A stretch of 64,000 bases of DNA from Marisa cornuarietis (lineage: Eukaryota; Mollusca; Gastropoda; Architaenioglossa; Ampullariidae), in contig SMMW01000178.1 of assembly GCA_004794655.1 (NCBI GenBank), positions 596,740-660,739 on the forward strand, in the 5' to 3' direction. Positions 12,178-24,560 of this stretch are shown piece after piece. A model generated the notes under the pieces. That model did not search any database. It was not told where the DNA came from and worked only from the letters and a program-made list of their open reading frames with translations. The position numbers were made by a program, and so were the translations under genes. Within the stretch, counting starts at the first letter, position 1. Each line of letters opens with the position of its first letter.

Positions 12178-13031
12178 TATAGATTCACGACGCACATTTG
12201 GATTCTGTAATGTTCAGTAGACTCTATAAGACGAAAATAATGAGAGCCACATGAGGTGTTCGAATGTTTTCAATATTTTAAAAAAGAATGCTTCACGATG
12301 ATTTACGAATGACATAAACTCTCATTGAAAAAAAATCCTACACAAGACTGACTACATTTCATCGACATAACCTGATCCAATTGATGACATTTCAATTATT
12401 TCCTGAACTGGAGTAAGTAAAACAGACAACAGTAAATCACAGTCTAGTGACTGGCAGGTCTTAGGTGTGTGTTACATCACAGTATTGACACTGTTGTGTT
12501 TGATCAGATGTGTCAAACGTGAAAATGGCTAAATTGTCAAAACTTTTTCTGACACCTAGCATGTTACTCCATCCAATACTTGGTTCTCTGTCTTACTTCT
12601 CTCTCTCTCTCTCTTTCTCACGCACGCACGCACGCACACACAGAGGATACTCTGATCGCCAAAAAGAAGACAGTTGTTACCATATTAGTAGGTCCAGCAA
12701 CTTCCCGTCAGTGAGTGTCAATCATCTCTTTACTTTTGGAAGGAGTCAGTGAGTTTTGAGACATTGCTGCTATCAGTGGTCTTCCATGAAGAGACCAACT
12801 TTGCCGGAAGCTGTGTCTCACATCGCTCTTTTATAGGACAGGAAACCAACCTCCTTTTCATTGTCGCTTATCGCCCACTAAAGTCACATTATTGACACAA
12901 CTTGTTTTGATGTTATACATCGTTACATGGTGGTTTATAATTAATATATTGGTTAAGTTCAACTATTATTAATAATGAAATAAACAAATCATTAAAGTCA
13001 CAACATTCTACGTGTCATCTGTTTGCAGTTT

Positions 13032-13070
<39 letters not shown>

Positions 13071-14799
13071 ACAGTAAGAATGAGAGACATAGACATATCA
13101 TTGATTGCTTTAAGCACATTGGCTATAGCAAGGGTGCGAGAATCTACTCAAATATGGCTCAAATCTAAAATCTGTACAATTGTCATTCACATTTCACTTG
13201 AATTATCACACACTTACATACACAAAAAATTATGCAGTAAAGACATACTAGAAAAGATTATAAGGCTACACACCCACTTCCCCACCCCTACAACACCTTT
13301 CACCTCCCTACCCTCACCACAGCCACTATACCCACCCTGACCCATCATTCCATGTCTGTCCTGCTCATACAAACATTAACTGCACATCTTCCCACAACCC
13401 GATATTTTCTCGGTCATTCACTACAAGCTTCACAATTCCTTGTCAAGCCACATTTTATTATTATTACACACATTGTTATTATTTCATGCTTATACGACCA
13501 GGCGCAGACAAGCACCAACTGAACTTGGACAGAGAGTGATATGATATGACTGAAACATTACTGAACATGTCCTACACATAATGAGAACAGCGGACATATT
13601 GTCAGTAGAATGTGTAGTCATCCTCGCACACAAATCAACCCAGTCCTGTGTACGTGTCACTTTCTTTAAAGATAGGGATGTTTACATCTTTACCAGTAAA
13701 CTTGTCCTTTTGGTAGATTTAAACTTCTCCGTTTTTCCGACAGAGTGCAAGCCATAAATTAAAGCCGACACAACTGTAATTAGTCTCACAGCATCGTATG
13801 ACTTGTCAACTCGTGAATAAACAACTATGGCGCCACCCATGAATTAGCAATAAGTTCCGGGACTGTAAGTAAACGACTAATGTACTACCCAACATTTTAA
13901 TCAGACTATATTCAAAATGTTAGTATCTATCTTTTAAACCCTTCTTACCATTTCCCTTGCATTTCTTTTTTGAGTGGTTTACTAATTATTCCTGTGAAAA
14001 CCTACTTTAGTAAACAAGAAGTGAGAGAAAAAGAGAAAGTGAAAAATCTGTTCGCAAAGTTATTCGATGAGATATGAAAAAGGAGACAAGTCAAAATGTA
14101 GAATTACTATCTTTACATATTTTTCAACATTTATTATCTGGCAATTTCCATATTTTTATGTTGTCGTTGATGAGAATGATAAAAGCTAAAAGAGTTGTCG
14201 CCCTAACAATGCAAATGGAAGCAACACGTTACTGCACCTACAATAAATACGATAATCAACTAGAAAAATATTGTTGATCAAATAAATCTTACCTGAATGC
14301 ATGTATTGGACACTTAGACGATCACTTTCTACGAATTCAGTAGCAAACTTTCTTTCCTTGTCCTGTGCTTTCGAATAAAATGAACAGCTTTAATTTCCTT
14401 GAACGACAAAGAAATGACGAGAGAGTAATTAAGGCTTAGGCTGGTGTTACTTCCTCTCTCCACTTGTGAGTTTTCTTCTGCAACTTGATTTCTGTATATG
14501 TTGAAACATTGCTGGTACAAAACATAGACACACTTACCACCTCATCAGCATAGCCTAGATTTTTGATAATTTAAATTTGTCTGACATTTTAACTGCCGAA
14601 GTCTACCTGCCATGTCTACCTTTTCGGGAAAACCCAATAAATTAGACTGTCCTATTGATGGCCTGTATGAGTAGACTACATGGCAAATCTTTATTTACGA
14701 GAATTAACAGAATAAGCAAAAGTTATGGTTATTTACATCTAGCCCTCGGACTAAGGAGCAGAAATAAAAACATTTAATTCATTATACCGTACACTTGCC

Positions 14800-15060
14800 A
14801 CCCGTGTACTTAGGTCAAGTAAAAGAAATTCTGCCTGTCTGCCTTTTTAGGAGAGAACCTAGCGACATGCCCTGCGCTGTTACAGTTGTAACAAATAACT
14901 TCGCTTCCTTTCTTTCACTCCGCGCCATGCCTCTATCTGGCGCTCGACATATTCTAGAAACTCTTTCCCTGCGAGCCCGAACTCTTGCTCGCCCTCTTCT
15001 TTGAGTTCTCTTTCTTCTCCCGTTCCGCTACCCCAATTCTTTGTCCATCATTACCTGATT
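14800..15060 (-). pseudogene. Possible retroelement gag relic with zinc knuckle
   Basis: The minus strand translates to a charged helical stretch, EFLEYVERQIEAWRGVKERK. It then reads CYNCNSAGHVARFSP, a CCHC zinc knuckle with the last Cys lost. The order resembles the C-terminus of LTR-retrotransposon Gag proteins. It is short and broken. Confidence 0.4.
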
Positions 15061-15563
15061 TATCGTGGACTTAAAATCCCTCCTACGGCAATCCTGGCTT
15101 ACCTCCCTACTAGCTAACGAGGATTGTTACCACGGACTGGTATTAAGGGGTGTAGCAGCCACCAGTGTTCACCGATGCACGATCACAACCATATGCACAA
15201 CAATCTAGACCCAACTCCGTCCCAGGAGTAATCCTTCACCGCTACACGTGTATCCTAACATCCGCCTTCCATACACCATACACGTGCGCACACCATGAAC
15301 AACATCTTGGTCTTGGCCAAGAGATGTTATTAAGATGAAACAACGATTAAAAGATTCACAACATACACATTATATCTACACTGCTTAAACTGGGTACTCA
15401 TACCTCACACTCTCCCAGCATTAGTTCGGTACACGCCACTCATCTGAACCACCCGTCCTTCTGTGATGGAAGGTAAATTTATTGTCCTCCAAGACAATCT
15501 CGAACTGTTCCAACACACTCGCCGAGGTTGTTCCTTTCTGTACTCCAGTATTGTCGATGGTTA

Positions 15564-15609
<46 letters not shown>

Positions 15610-15720
15610 AGTGAGAGAGATAATGCTATTTTTTTAGTTATATTTTATTTTTATGGCCTGACAATGTGAAGTGCGGAGAGCCTGATCTTGTGCTTGAGGC
15701 GAGGTTCTGCGCCAAACAAC

Positions 15721-15802
15721 GATCCTAATTATTATAATTAATATCTAGGAATATGAGGTCTGATCGTGATTATTATAATTAATATCTAGGAATATGAGGT
15801 CT
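15721..15802. repeat. Two-copy 41-bp tandem duplication
   Basis: Two nearly identical AT-rich 41-bp copies, each ending in ATATGAGGTCTG. Confidence 0.85.
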
Positions 15803-17227
15803 GGTCAATACAGAATGTGGAGCTTAAGGCTTTGGCCGCATCCTGTGGCTGTGAGCGGCATCTGAGAGTTTGTTTAGCTTCTAGTCGCTCAGAGGCTGCA
15901 AAACTCAATCCTCGTGACTGCAACCTGGTGTTTACAACAGCCGAGATGTTTATAAACAGTTGCTACACTCTCCCTACATGGTAAGTGAGCAGACTGTCAG
16001 ATGTTGTGTACGACACACAGACAGCCTGGCCGAGGTACCAGGTGGTGCATGCAAGCATCAAGTCTTATCGCCTGGTGCCGCGCGGCTAAATGTGTAGGCC
16101 GCCTGCAGCTGCTGCAACTGACTTCGAACATCATTTCTGAGAAATGAGCCAGCGACGATGGTTCACGATGGCTGCCTGCTGTAGACAAGAAAAGCTGGTG
16201 CCGCACTGTCAGTGAACAGACGCAGGGACTGTCTGCTACAGTCTTTAGCTGCTGACACGGAGTAAAACTCCTTACATCATAAAACATCACGAAGCTGCTG
16301 AAACCGGTCACCTTGAGGTGAGTCGTTTGTTCTTTTAGTTTAAAATCGTCCTCACATTACCAGAATGTGTTGACATTGCCGTGGGAAACAAGGGTGAGCA
16401 CAGTGTCAGGTTCTTAGATATTGTTACAATGGTAATACATACAGTGGTATTATCTTCTCACACACCTTTACAATAGTGGTACATGCATGGGTCTTACTGA
16501 CTTACTTCACACAGCTATAGTAACAGAGTGTTATTACACACCTTTTAAATTGCTTTGGACACAGTGACATCACTAACTTCCTGCACACCGTTAGAAGATA
16601 CAAGACAGCGCATTACTAGGCAGGTGTTATTAACTTCTCACACATCTCTAAAATGGTATGAGGCACAGTGCTGTTGCTAGTTTCTTATAAGTGTAATCGA
16701 GTGGTGAGGTCTTTTGGTGTCTTAGAAAACTTTCAACACCCACTCCAAACTAACCAGGAACAGTCAGCAGGTCTGCAACCTTTTATTCCACAGGCTGTCA
16801 ATGTTGTCATGGCCACGTCCGCGGTGTGGGGGGAGCGCGAAGTCAGGCACGTCTGTTCTCTCTCTCTCTCACCTCCTATCTGTCGCACGTGTGTTCCCTT
16901 TCCTCTGTCAGCCCACACCCGCTTTGACTTGTCTCAGCTCTGCCCTCATCTCCCCCTCGCAGGATTAACTTTTCCGCAATGCTCAGTGTTTTTGTGCCGA
17001 TGTATTACAACACTGTGCCGATGTACCATCTTTCTGGTGTTCCTCACCACTGAGCCAAATCTTTACCAACTTATAGCAGTGATCTACCGGCTCCCTACAT
17101 CAGCTTGTGTGTTAAATTGTTTGTTTGTATTAGTTTGTTGTCGTGCACTTCATTGACAAGTGTAGAGCTATACTCTACATGAAATGTTCTGTATATGTGA
17201 TGTGCTGTAGTCAACTGTAGTGTATTC

Positions 17228-17480
17228 GTCTGTTATGTACAACGACATGTAAATGTTCTGTACTTTGTTGTATTATATTGAACTCGTGTGTTATGTACAA
17301 CGACATGTAAATGTTCTATACTTTGTTGTATTATATTCAACTCGTGTGTTATGTACAACGAAATGTAAATGTTCTGTACATTGTTGTATTATATTGAACT
17401 CGTGTGTTATGTACAATGACATGTAAATGTTTTGTACTTTGTTGTATTATATTGAACTCGAGTGTTATGTACAACATGTA
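17228..17480. repeat. 58-bp tandem repeat, about 4.3 copies
   Basis: The unit starts GTTATGTACAACGACATG and ends ATTGAACTCGTGT. Copies differ by a few bases. Confidence 0.9.
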
Positions 17481-18556
17481 AAATACAATGAGATGCTCAT
17501 ATCCACACCACATTCGCGTGCATTAGAGTGAATTATCAGGATCACCGGTACATCTCGCGTATTGTGACGAGATCAACTACAGTAACACACAAGCTTGATT
17601 CTATCAGCAATAAGTGAAATAATTCTCCTTCCTGCACATCAATGAAGCCAGCAGTGGCTAGTGAATGACAGTGTTTGAAGAAAATACCCTCTTTCTCTCT
17701 GAGCTCGCCTGTGTTATGTGTATGTAAGAGTCCGTGTGTGTGTGTGGGGGGGGGAGGGTATATATGTGTGTGTGTCTTGCTTGTGTTTGAGTGTGTTCTC
17801 GTCTGTTTCTATGTGTCTGTCAAAGTGCATCTGTTACCGTAAAAATCTTTCTTTGTCACAAGGAAATCAAAGGTGTCGCCAGTATTGACAGGTAGTCGTG
17901 TCCCACACAGCTTGCAACATCACAAACAACCACAGCACAGCAGCCGTCAGCTTACAGTTATACATGCAACCCTCTAGGTTAATGTTATCTTGAATACCTG
18001 TAGTCAAGTTATACTAACACCACCTACCAGCAAGCTATGCTAACATAGCTAACAATCAAGCTATACCGATGTTGTTGACAATCATCCTTTACTAACGACA
18101 CTTTAATCGAGCTACACTAATCATTGACAATCATACATTATTAACATATCAATTAATCCAGCTATATAATCATTTACAGTCAACCTTTTTTTAAGGTATC
18201 CTGAGATCACTTACAATCAAGCGATGCTAATATCACTCTTACTCAAGATTACTTGAGATTTTACATAAGCTGTTGGTTAGTAATCTCGACTGTCAAATAA
18301 ATTCAGAAAATTCAAGATTAAGTTAACAATTTCAAATTCCTACCGATATCTGCTTTACAGCATCGAAATCTTTGACAATGCACTAAACAAAAAGACATTT
18401 TGACACGCTAGTGATATTTTATATGCTGTGGATATTTCCGCTTTCTACACTAACAGTCTTCAATCTCACAAATGTATAATACTGTTGTCTTACATTTCTT
18501 CTTTAATGTATTAAGCATATCTCATTATTAAAAATGAAAATCTCCTCTCTATCCAC

Positions 18557-18636
18557 AGAAAGAGCAGGGTACAGACTTGCTCCAGGCGAGACAACTGTCA
18601 ACCATGTCTGAGTATCCGCCGTCTGCTTTACAAGAT
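18557..18636 (+). CDS. Gene A2 first coding exon (5' UTR plus 11 codons)
   Basis: Acceptor atccacag precedes 18557. ATG at 18604 begins MSEYPPSALQD, and the exon ends at donor gtgagg. Gene B has the same layout (MSGHPPSAPQQ at 48724), which decides this start. Confidence 0.65.
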
Positions 18637-21600
18637 GTGAGGAAAATAGGATGATAATAGAAAACGATACTAAAGATACCTCTAGAAGTAATACCATTAA
18701 AGACTCAAGTAGGAGTAGTACCATTAAAGATACCCAAGGAAATAATATCATCAAAGGTACAAGTAGAAGCAACACCACTCAAGACACATACAGAAGGGAT
18801 GCTGGGGACACACAGGTAACAGACAATACACACCAGCAAACACTGTGTCGCACACGTGTTCTTTCTCACAACAAATCACGAAGACCTGTACATCGATTTT
18901 CAGTTCTGTAATAGCCACAGACCAGGTAAAGCCATCAATGACAGTGTAGAAAACGAAGGAGAGGAGTAGCATGGTCCCGTTTAGTGACTCTGTTTTGTAC
19001 TTTCTGGAGTCTCTGAATGAGGGATGAGGGGCATTATTCTCTCACCAACCGTTACAAAGACAACTATAGCAATGAGAAAAAAATAACCTGTCTGATACCT
19101 TGGCTAGGCAAGAAATTACTCTCATTCCCTAGTCTATTTCACACAGAATTTTTTGTAGCGTCTTTCTACTTCCACGACTGGTTTGTGAATAACAAAACTG
19201 AGTTCTTCCCAACTAAAGGGGCTCCAGTGAACATGTCACTCAGTCACGCGCTCACTACCATGCATTCCTCTTAGCAAACAACCAAGGGTAACAATTCCTG
19301 CTTCTTAAACAAACAATGGTGATTACCCATGTTCCTAACAAAGGATAAAATATATGTTAAACAATACCTTTAAGTACAAGGTAACAGCTACAGTTATTTT
19401 GTAATTGATCTTATGAAAACTGCGTGGTACACTTCAAATGATTGATTTATATTATCAGGTACTTAGTATGAATTGAAGCGAATAAGTGGGGTTAAGAATG
19501 GAAATACTAGCACCTAGACTTTAGTGTTAATAAAAAGTGAAGTGTGTCATCACAGGCCCAGACATCCTGGCTCAGGTATGTTGAGGCTGCGTTTCCTGAT
19601 CTCGACTCTCGCGCCTACTTCCTGCCTCCTGTCAACTTCAACCGCGTGCCGATGACCAGACAGTCCATTGCTGGTCAGGATGTTCTTGTTCTTCAGTCAG
19701 CACCTGGACAGGCCGGCCAGACGAACAGTCCAACAGCCGGTATCTCCCCTGTTCCCCTAGCGGCCTGTCCTCAGCCAACCCACGTCCAGGACAGTGATGT
19801 TAGAAGTGATGCAGCCACGCAGCGGTTGGTAGACTGTCTTAAACACTTGTCTGGAGAGAACAACGAAGTGTTGGTTGGAGTGAGTCAGCTTAAGTTCGAA
19901 CACTACCTGGGGGAACCATGTTGCGATGCTGCGACCGCCCAGCTGCCTCGACCCATTTCTGCGGCTGTGCCTCGTGAGTGGAAACAGGGCGACTTTGATG
20001 TTCTTCTTATTCACCGATATTATGGTTTGATAGTCTTTGAGGTGAAGGCTTTAGGTGACAATTTCGTGGCACTGAATATGTCACAGAAGGACATAGACCA
20101 TAATATCACAAACAAACTAAAGGAAGCTATTGTGCAGCTAGACAAGGCGGAGGCCATGTTGTCTCACCTGGTGTCCGACATCGCCACCGGACTGCGCATA
20201 ACTAAAGCGATCGCACTTCCCAACCTAACGGTTCATCAGGTGCAACAAGCTGTATCTGGCGACACCCAGGTGACTGAGGTAGACTTCTTTCTCCTATCTC
20301 CCATCTCATAATCACACAAGAGAAAGTGCAGTTATTTTATGTATGCGTGCTCAGCTGAGGCTACTGTACATTTGTCACAAAAAATGAGCAAAGAATCAGA
20401 CGGCTAGCAACTTAAGTGAACGATGTCTTTATCAACACATTAGGCAGCTTTCTTTAAAAAAGACGGATTAAAGTTTATTCTAGTCAGGATTTTATCTGTG
20501 AAGAATACCAAACTAACATTCTAATTCGCATCTGTTTCAAAATGTAGCAAATAGAAACTGATCAACAAAATCAAAGTTGCATACACTTTGGTCAGTCACT
20601 GGAAACACCTAAAATGTTTGCCAGCCTTCTATCCAACCGTATTCTTATTTTCTTGAAACCATAAAAATATCATTTGCTTTAAAAACCATCGACTCAGCTA
20701 GGAATTATTAACATTGATACCCTAAACATTAGTTAAGTGAGTCATTTTGTGCCATGTAACTGTACTACAATCAAAGACTCGTTCATAACTAACTCACCCA
20801 ATTTACCTCCAAGACAAGTATGTTTCTCCACAATGGAGACTATACAATATATGCAATATGCAACAGAGGAAAAGAGCCTACATTCTTCCTGACAATAACA
20901 AATATATACAATAATGCAATATACTATAAAGGACAAGATAACAATTAGCCATGTCTCTTTGAATAATAAACATGAACCTCTATCTTTTTCAATAATAAAA
21001 TGAGCGTCTGTCTTGCCTTTTTAAAAAAAAAACATGTTATAAACCTCTGTCAATATAAAACGATACAAGTTTATATAATTTTAAACTCTACTGTCTAGTC
21101 TATGAGTGTCAACTGCAACACTGGGTTTTCGTTTATTCCTTCTTCTACCTGAAGTGATTGGTTGACAGGCCATGTGTCGGTGTCTGGGAACTACATATCC
21201 CGCCGACATCCCTGGTGTGTGTCTGTGCTCAGATCAGTTGTCTGACCCCAAGACCCCATGGGACGTCAGTAGTCACGTGCTGACGGAACTCGGACATTGG
21301 TGGCAGCGACGTGTGGCTGGGGCTGGATCTAACAGTCACATGACTCATGACGTCTACAAAACACTTGTAGCAAGGTGAGCCATCAGTGACAAATTTTCAA
21401 AACTGACGAACTGTTTTTCGGTTTTTTTTTGCGAGTTTACAGTCATGTGAAGGTGTCTAGAGAGAAGCCAGGCATGTTTTCTTTAAACCCCTTTTCACCA
21501 AAAGAGGGTGAGAGACAGAGAGAGAGAGAGAGTGGAAACATGTTACAACTAATAACACCCCAGGTAGCATTTAAACATTTTATAAATGTTTCATAAATGT

Positions 21601-24179
21601 TCTCACGAAATGTTTGAGTAATGCTTGAAAAAAATGTTTTTGGAAATGTTTCTTGTGCCCATCTAAAAATATTTTATTATCGTTTACATTCAAGTTTACA
21701 TTGAAACTAATTTTAAACTTGTTTTCTACCTTTTTAAAATGTTTTAAAAACATTTTCCTGTAAAACATTTGATAGTTGTGTCACAACCTCGGAAAGCTTG
21801 ACTCTCTCTCTCTTCCAATCACATGCACGGGCCAAACTAATACAGGTTCTTTTGCACAAAAAGAATAAAACGACTTTGAATATTACTTAATAGTAAGCGT
21901 CTTTATTCTGTTCTATAGCTTCATCCTCTGTCATTTCTCTCATTCAACCATACTTTCATATCAAACTTTTACATTATTACAACAATGTTTTTAAAACATG
22001 GTTTTTAAAACGTTTATAAATATTTCATTGCTGTCTGGGACAGTCGCTTAAAAGTGTGTCGTCAATAATTAGTATAAACCTCGGTTCCCATCTCTTCTCG
22101 TTCAAGGCCATTTGTTCCGAATATGTCGTCTGTTCACTGTTTTTTTTTTTAATTTCTTCCATCTACAGTGCATAAAGCAAAAAGCTAGACTGTCTAATCG
22201 ACTGGAGCGATTAGAGTATCACAAGATGTAGAGAAGACTACCTTCAGTCTCTCCAAAAGATTTATCTTGTTTTATATTCTAGTATTAAGTAGCAATGTCG
22301 CATTTTTTGTCCATCATTGTTTTTGTCGAAACAAGCTGAGAAACATGCCTCGTTACATGAGTATTTTATAAAAGGTCGGTCAACAAAGCTCAACAGAAAA
22401 ATTGAGAAACACTAGGAGATCGTCGGCATCAGACTATCGTTTGTTTTCTTGATGTCATTTTCAGTGTTTCTTATCGACAAAGGAATTACTGTTCATGTAA
22501 TTACCTTAATGATGACAATAGGTTCTGCGGTCCGGCGACAGCAGTGAGTGTGCCATGTACATGTCCTCCACGTGTGAGTGTCAAGACCCTGGGTCAGGCC
22601 GTGTGGTGTACAGGAGAGTGCTATACTGCTGTAATAACTTTGTTCCCAGAGCAAATTGACTTGCTGAACGCGGCGCCTTCCATGTGCTATCTCACTGGAC
22701 CACCCGGCACAGGTAAAACCGTGGTGCTGCTACTGATGGGTGAAAGATGGCTACAGTCAGGTGAAGATGTGTACATTGTGAGTACTTGTACTGAGAGTCG
22801 TGCAGTGTGCAGCATGTTGTACAATTTGCTTATGCATAAAGCACAGGAGCATGCAACAGGAATGACACCTAAGAAACTTCACCTCCTGGACCATCCTTTT
22901 GATAAAAGTGAAGACGTGGACAACCCCGTGGACAAGGTGGTGGACGAGGCTGTGGACGACTTGTGACAGGCGACGACAGAAGACAGGTTGTACGTCATCG
23001 CTGATGAGGCGGCGAGGTGTGTTGACAAATGTAAACATATATGTACATGGCAGTAGAGGGTATGACACGTGTACGTGTGACAGTAAACAGTGTAAAAACC
23101 TGTCAATGACAGTAAATGGTATAAGACGTGTGTCACAGTAAACAGTATAACACATGTCAGTGTCAGTAAACAGTATTTATTTCATCACAAACAGACATCT
23201 CTGTGACAGGCCATACTACTTTCAACGTTTGTGTGACAAGCTGCTGAAAAGATTTCCTCGTCTCCATCTCTGGGCGGCCAGTTCCCTCCATGAATACGCG
23301 CCAGTTGGCTGGCCAGTGAAATATTTAACCAGACCCCTCCGCTCTCCGCCGGCCATCGTCAGGGAAGTCGAGCAGGACAAGAGGATAAGTGGAGACAAAC
23401 CTCGTGTCCAGTCGTACAGTGAGCGTGGTGTGCCCGACCACACAGACGGCCCGCCAGTCACACGACTGTATCACCGAGGTCAGGGTCACCCAGGTCACAT
23501 CCCAGAGAACTGTGTCTTGTGTGGTCATCAGGTGGCCGAATTCCTACGCAGTCTCCATGCTGGTGATCCGGGTAGGTGTGACTATTATGTATGGTAATTT
23601 CTGCTGACAATCGAACCTGTGAAATAAATTCTAATCAGTTGTATAACGGATATGTTATGTAGACTGGTTTAGTGACGTATGTCTACAATTGGAACTCGTA
23701 AGTATTTGTCTTTATCCTTTATATTCTTTAATATGTCAGTTTGTAGGCTGTATCTTTGTAGTCTGACTTGATAATGAAAATAAATATAAATATTAACAGA
23801 TAATGCCGCGACTACTACATCCACCACCAGCGCGAGTCCACCGCCCGGCCTGCAGTGGAGAGACGTGCTGGTGTTGGTGTGGCTTGGAGACCTCAGTGAG
23901 AACTTGGGTGTTGTGACGGGGCTGAGAGAAGAGAATATTCCAGTGCGGGTGATGAAGGATGAGGACATCGAGGACGTGGCCACGGCCCGCAGTGACGTGG
24001 TGTGGGTGACACGTGAAAACCACGTACGGGGCCTGGAGAGAAAAGTCGTCATCTGTCTGGAGAGTGTCACGGACAACTCTTCTCGACTTCACCCCATGTC
24101 CCGCTGTACTTCACAACTGCTGATTGTCTCCCCTGGAGATCCACCCCCTGAACAGGAATCACTCTCACACCTGTTATAA
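18557..24179 (+). CDS. Gene A2: NERD nuclease-SF1 helicase paralogue with in-frame stop
   Basis: Coding exons 18604-18636, 19556-20278, 21169-21374, 22522-23016, 23195-23571 and 23800-24179 splice with matched phases to 2,214 nt (738 codons). Domains are a short start (MSEYPPSALQD), conserved block, NERD-like nuclease with DFDVLLIHRYYG and FEVKALGD, linker exon, Walker A (GPPGTGKT), Walker B (IADEA), motifs III-IV (LWAAS, PLRSPPA), V-like (GLERKVV) and VI-like (SRCTSQL). The Gly-rich and KH-like exons of A and B are absent between 18636 and 19556, yet direct splicing keeps phase. A TGA at 22964-22966 replaces the TCA of gene B just before Walker B. Either the gene is a recent pseudogene or this is an error or polymorphism. 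Its 3' end is duplicated at 27060. Confidence 0.7.
19556..20278 (+). CDS. Gene A2 NERD exon
   Basis: 723 nt, phase 0 to 0; acceptor catcacag, donor gtagac. The conserved block keeps [11 protein letters not shown] and [19 protein letters not shown]. The linker is short (APGQAGQTNSPTAG). The nuclease segment has GDFDVLLIHRYYGLIVFEVK with both D and ExK residues intact, then [20 protein letters not shown]. Confidence 0.8.
20279..21168. other. Gene A2 intron, nothing recognised
   Basis: AT-rich intron without a supported exon or repeat array. Confidence 0.5.
21169..21374 (+). CDS. Gene A2 Cys/Trp linker exon
   Basis: 206 nt, phase 0 to 2. Acceptor ttgacag, donor gtgagc. Encodes [27 protein letters not shown] and [14 protein letters not shown]. 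One Cys of the family (TPCD) is Trp here. Confidence 0.8.
21558..22039. mobile_element. MITE-like element with CCCAG inverted ends
   Basis: 482 bp with imperfect terminal inverted repeats, CCCAGGTAGCATTTAAACAT at the left and a right end whose complement starts CCCAGACAGCAATG. The interior is AT-rich with many short ATGTTT/AAACAT inverted motifs. No transposase and no clear target duplication. It lies in an A2 intron. Confidence 0.5.
22522..23016 (+). CDS. Gene A2 P-loop helicase exon with TGA
   Basis: 495 nt, phase 2 to 2; acceptor acaatag, donor gtgtgt. Encodes [18 protein letters not shown] and VYIVST. The TGA at 22964-22966 follows VDDL, and the frame then continues to LYVIADEAA (Walker B). 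Bases 22542-22638 are identical to 58264-58360 of gene B. Confidence 0.7.
23027..23185. repeat. Degenerate GACAGTAAACAGTAT tandem repeat in A2 intron
   Basis: Repeated short blocks of the form GTGACAGTAAACAGTNTAA, about four copies. Confidence 0.6.
23195..23571 (+). CDS. Gene A2 helicase motif III-IV exon
   Basis: 377 nt, phase 2 to 1; acceptor caaacag, donor gtaggt. Encodes FPRLHLWAASS (motif III-like) and YLTRPLRSPPAIVREVEQDK (motif IV-like, as NYRSPPAI in UvrD-type helicases), then a region with TDGPPVTRLYHRGQGH. Confidence 0.75.
23800..24179 (+). CDS. Gene A2 last exon, helicase C-terminus
   Basis: Acceptor attaacag. Encodes PGLQWRDVLVL, IPVRVMKDEDIEDV, RGLERKVVICLE (motif V-like) and MSRCTSQLLIVSP (motif VI-like), ending at TAA 24177-24179. 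Shorter than the gene B exon by loss of a segment after the VICLE equivalent. Confidence 0.75.
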
Positions 24180-24502
24180 TCTGCACTCTATTCTATGACT
24201 ATGACCCACAGACTCTTTGTGTGTGTGAGAGACTGCGAGAGAAACAAAAACTCAATTATGAGTGTCCACACAGTTGTAATTAATATTTTTGTTTCTGTTT
24301 CACATTAGCTTCAACACTACAATAATTTAACATGAATTACTTGATGTTAGAGCTTAAAAATAGACTCATGTGATGAGTAAGTAGTCCCCAGCTTGATTTT
24401 GGCGACTTAAGTATGTTTTCAGATTCTGGTGCCATGTCGAAGGTAATAACAGTGTAGAGTACATATGGGGGTAGGTTTTAGTCTCGACATTGTAAACTAG
24501 CA

Positions 24503-24515
24503 AATAAAGAATAAA
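24503..24515 (+). promoter_or_regulatory. Probable polyadenylation signals of gene A2
   Basis: Two AATAAA hexamers (24503-24508 and 24510-24515), about 320 bp after the A2 stop. They are copied in the duplication near 27659-27671. Confidence 0.5.
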
Positions 24516-24522
24516 TTTCGTT

Positions 24523-24560
<38 letters not shown>

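Larger units (their letters stand above)
12180..18556. other. Spacer between genes A and A2
   Basis: 6.4 kb with no supported gene. It holds (GT)n runs at 13034-13067 and 15564-15607, a two-copy 41-bp repeat, a 58-bp tandem array and a gag-like relic, listed separately. The first exon of gene A should lie here but was not recognised. A 162-codon frame at 16668 has no family likeness or splice support. Confidence 0.5.

Noticed and set aside
14540..14565. Possible tiny minus-strand exon reading YADEV before gtaagt, like the gene B Walker B end
   Set aside because: Only a few residues, no flanking similarity, wrong phase and location for gene A.
16668..17156. 162-codon open frame
   Set aside because: Biased low-complexity Cys/Leu/Ser composition, no domain, no splice support, overlaps an open frame on the other strand.
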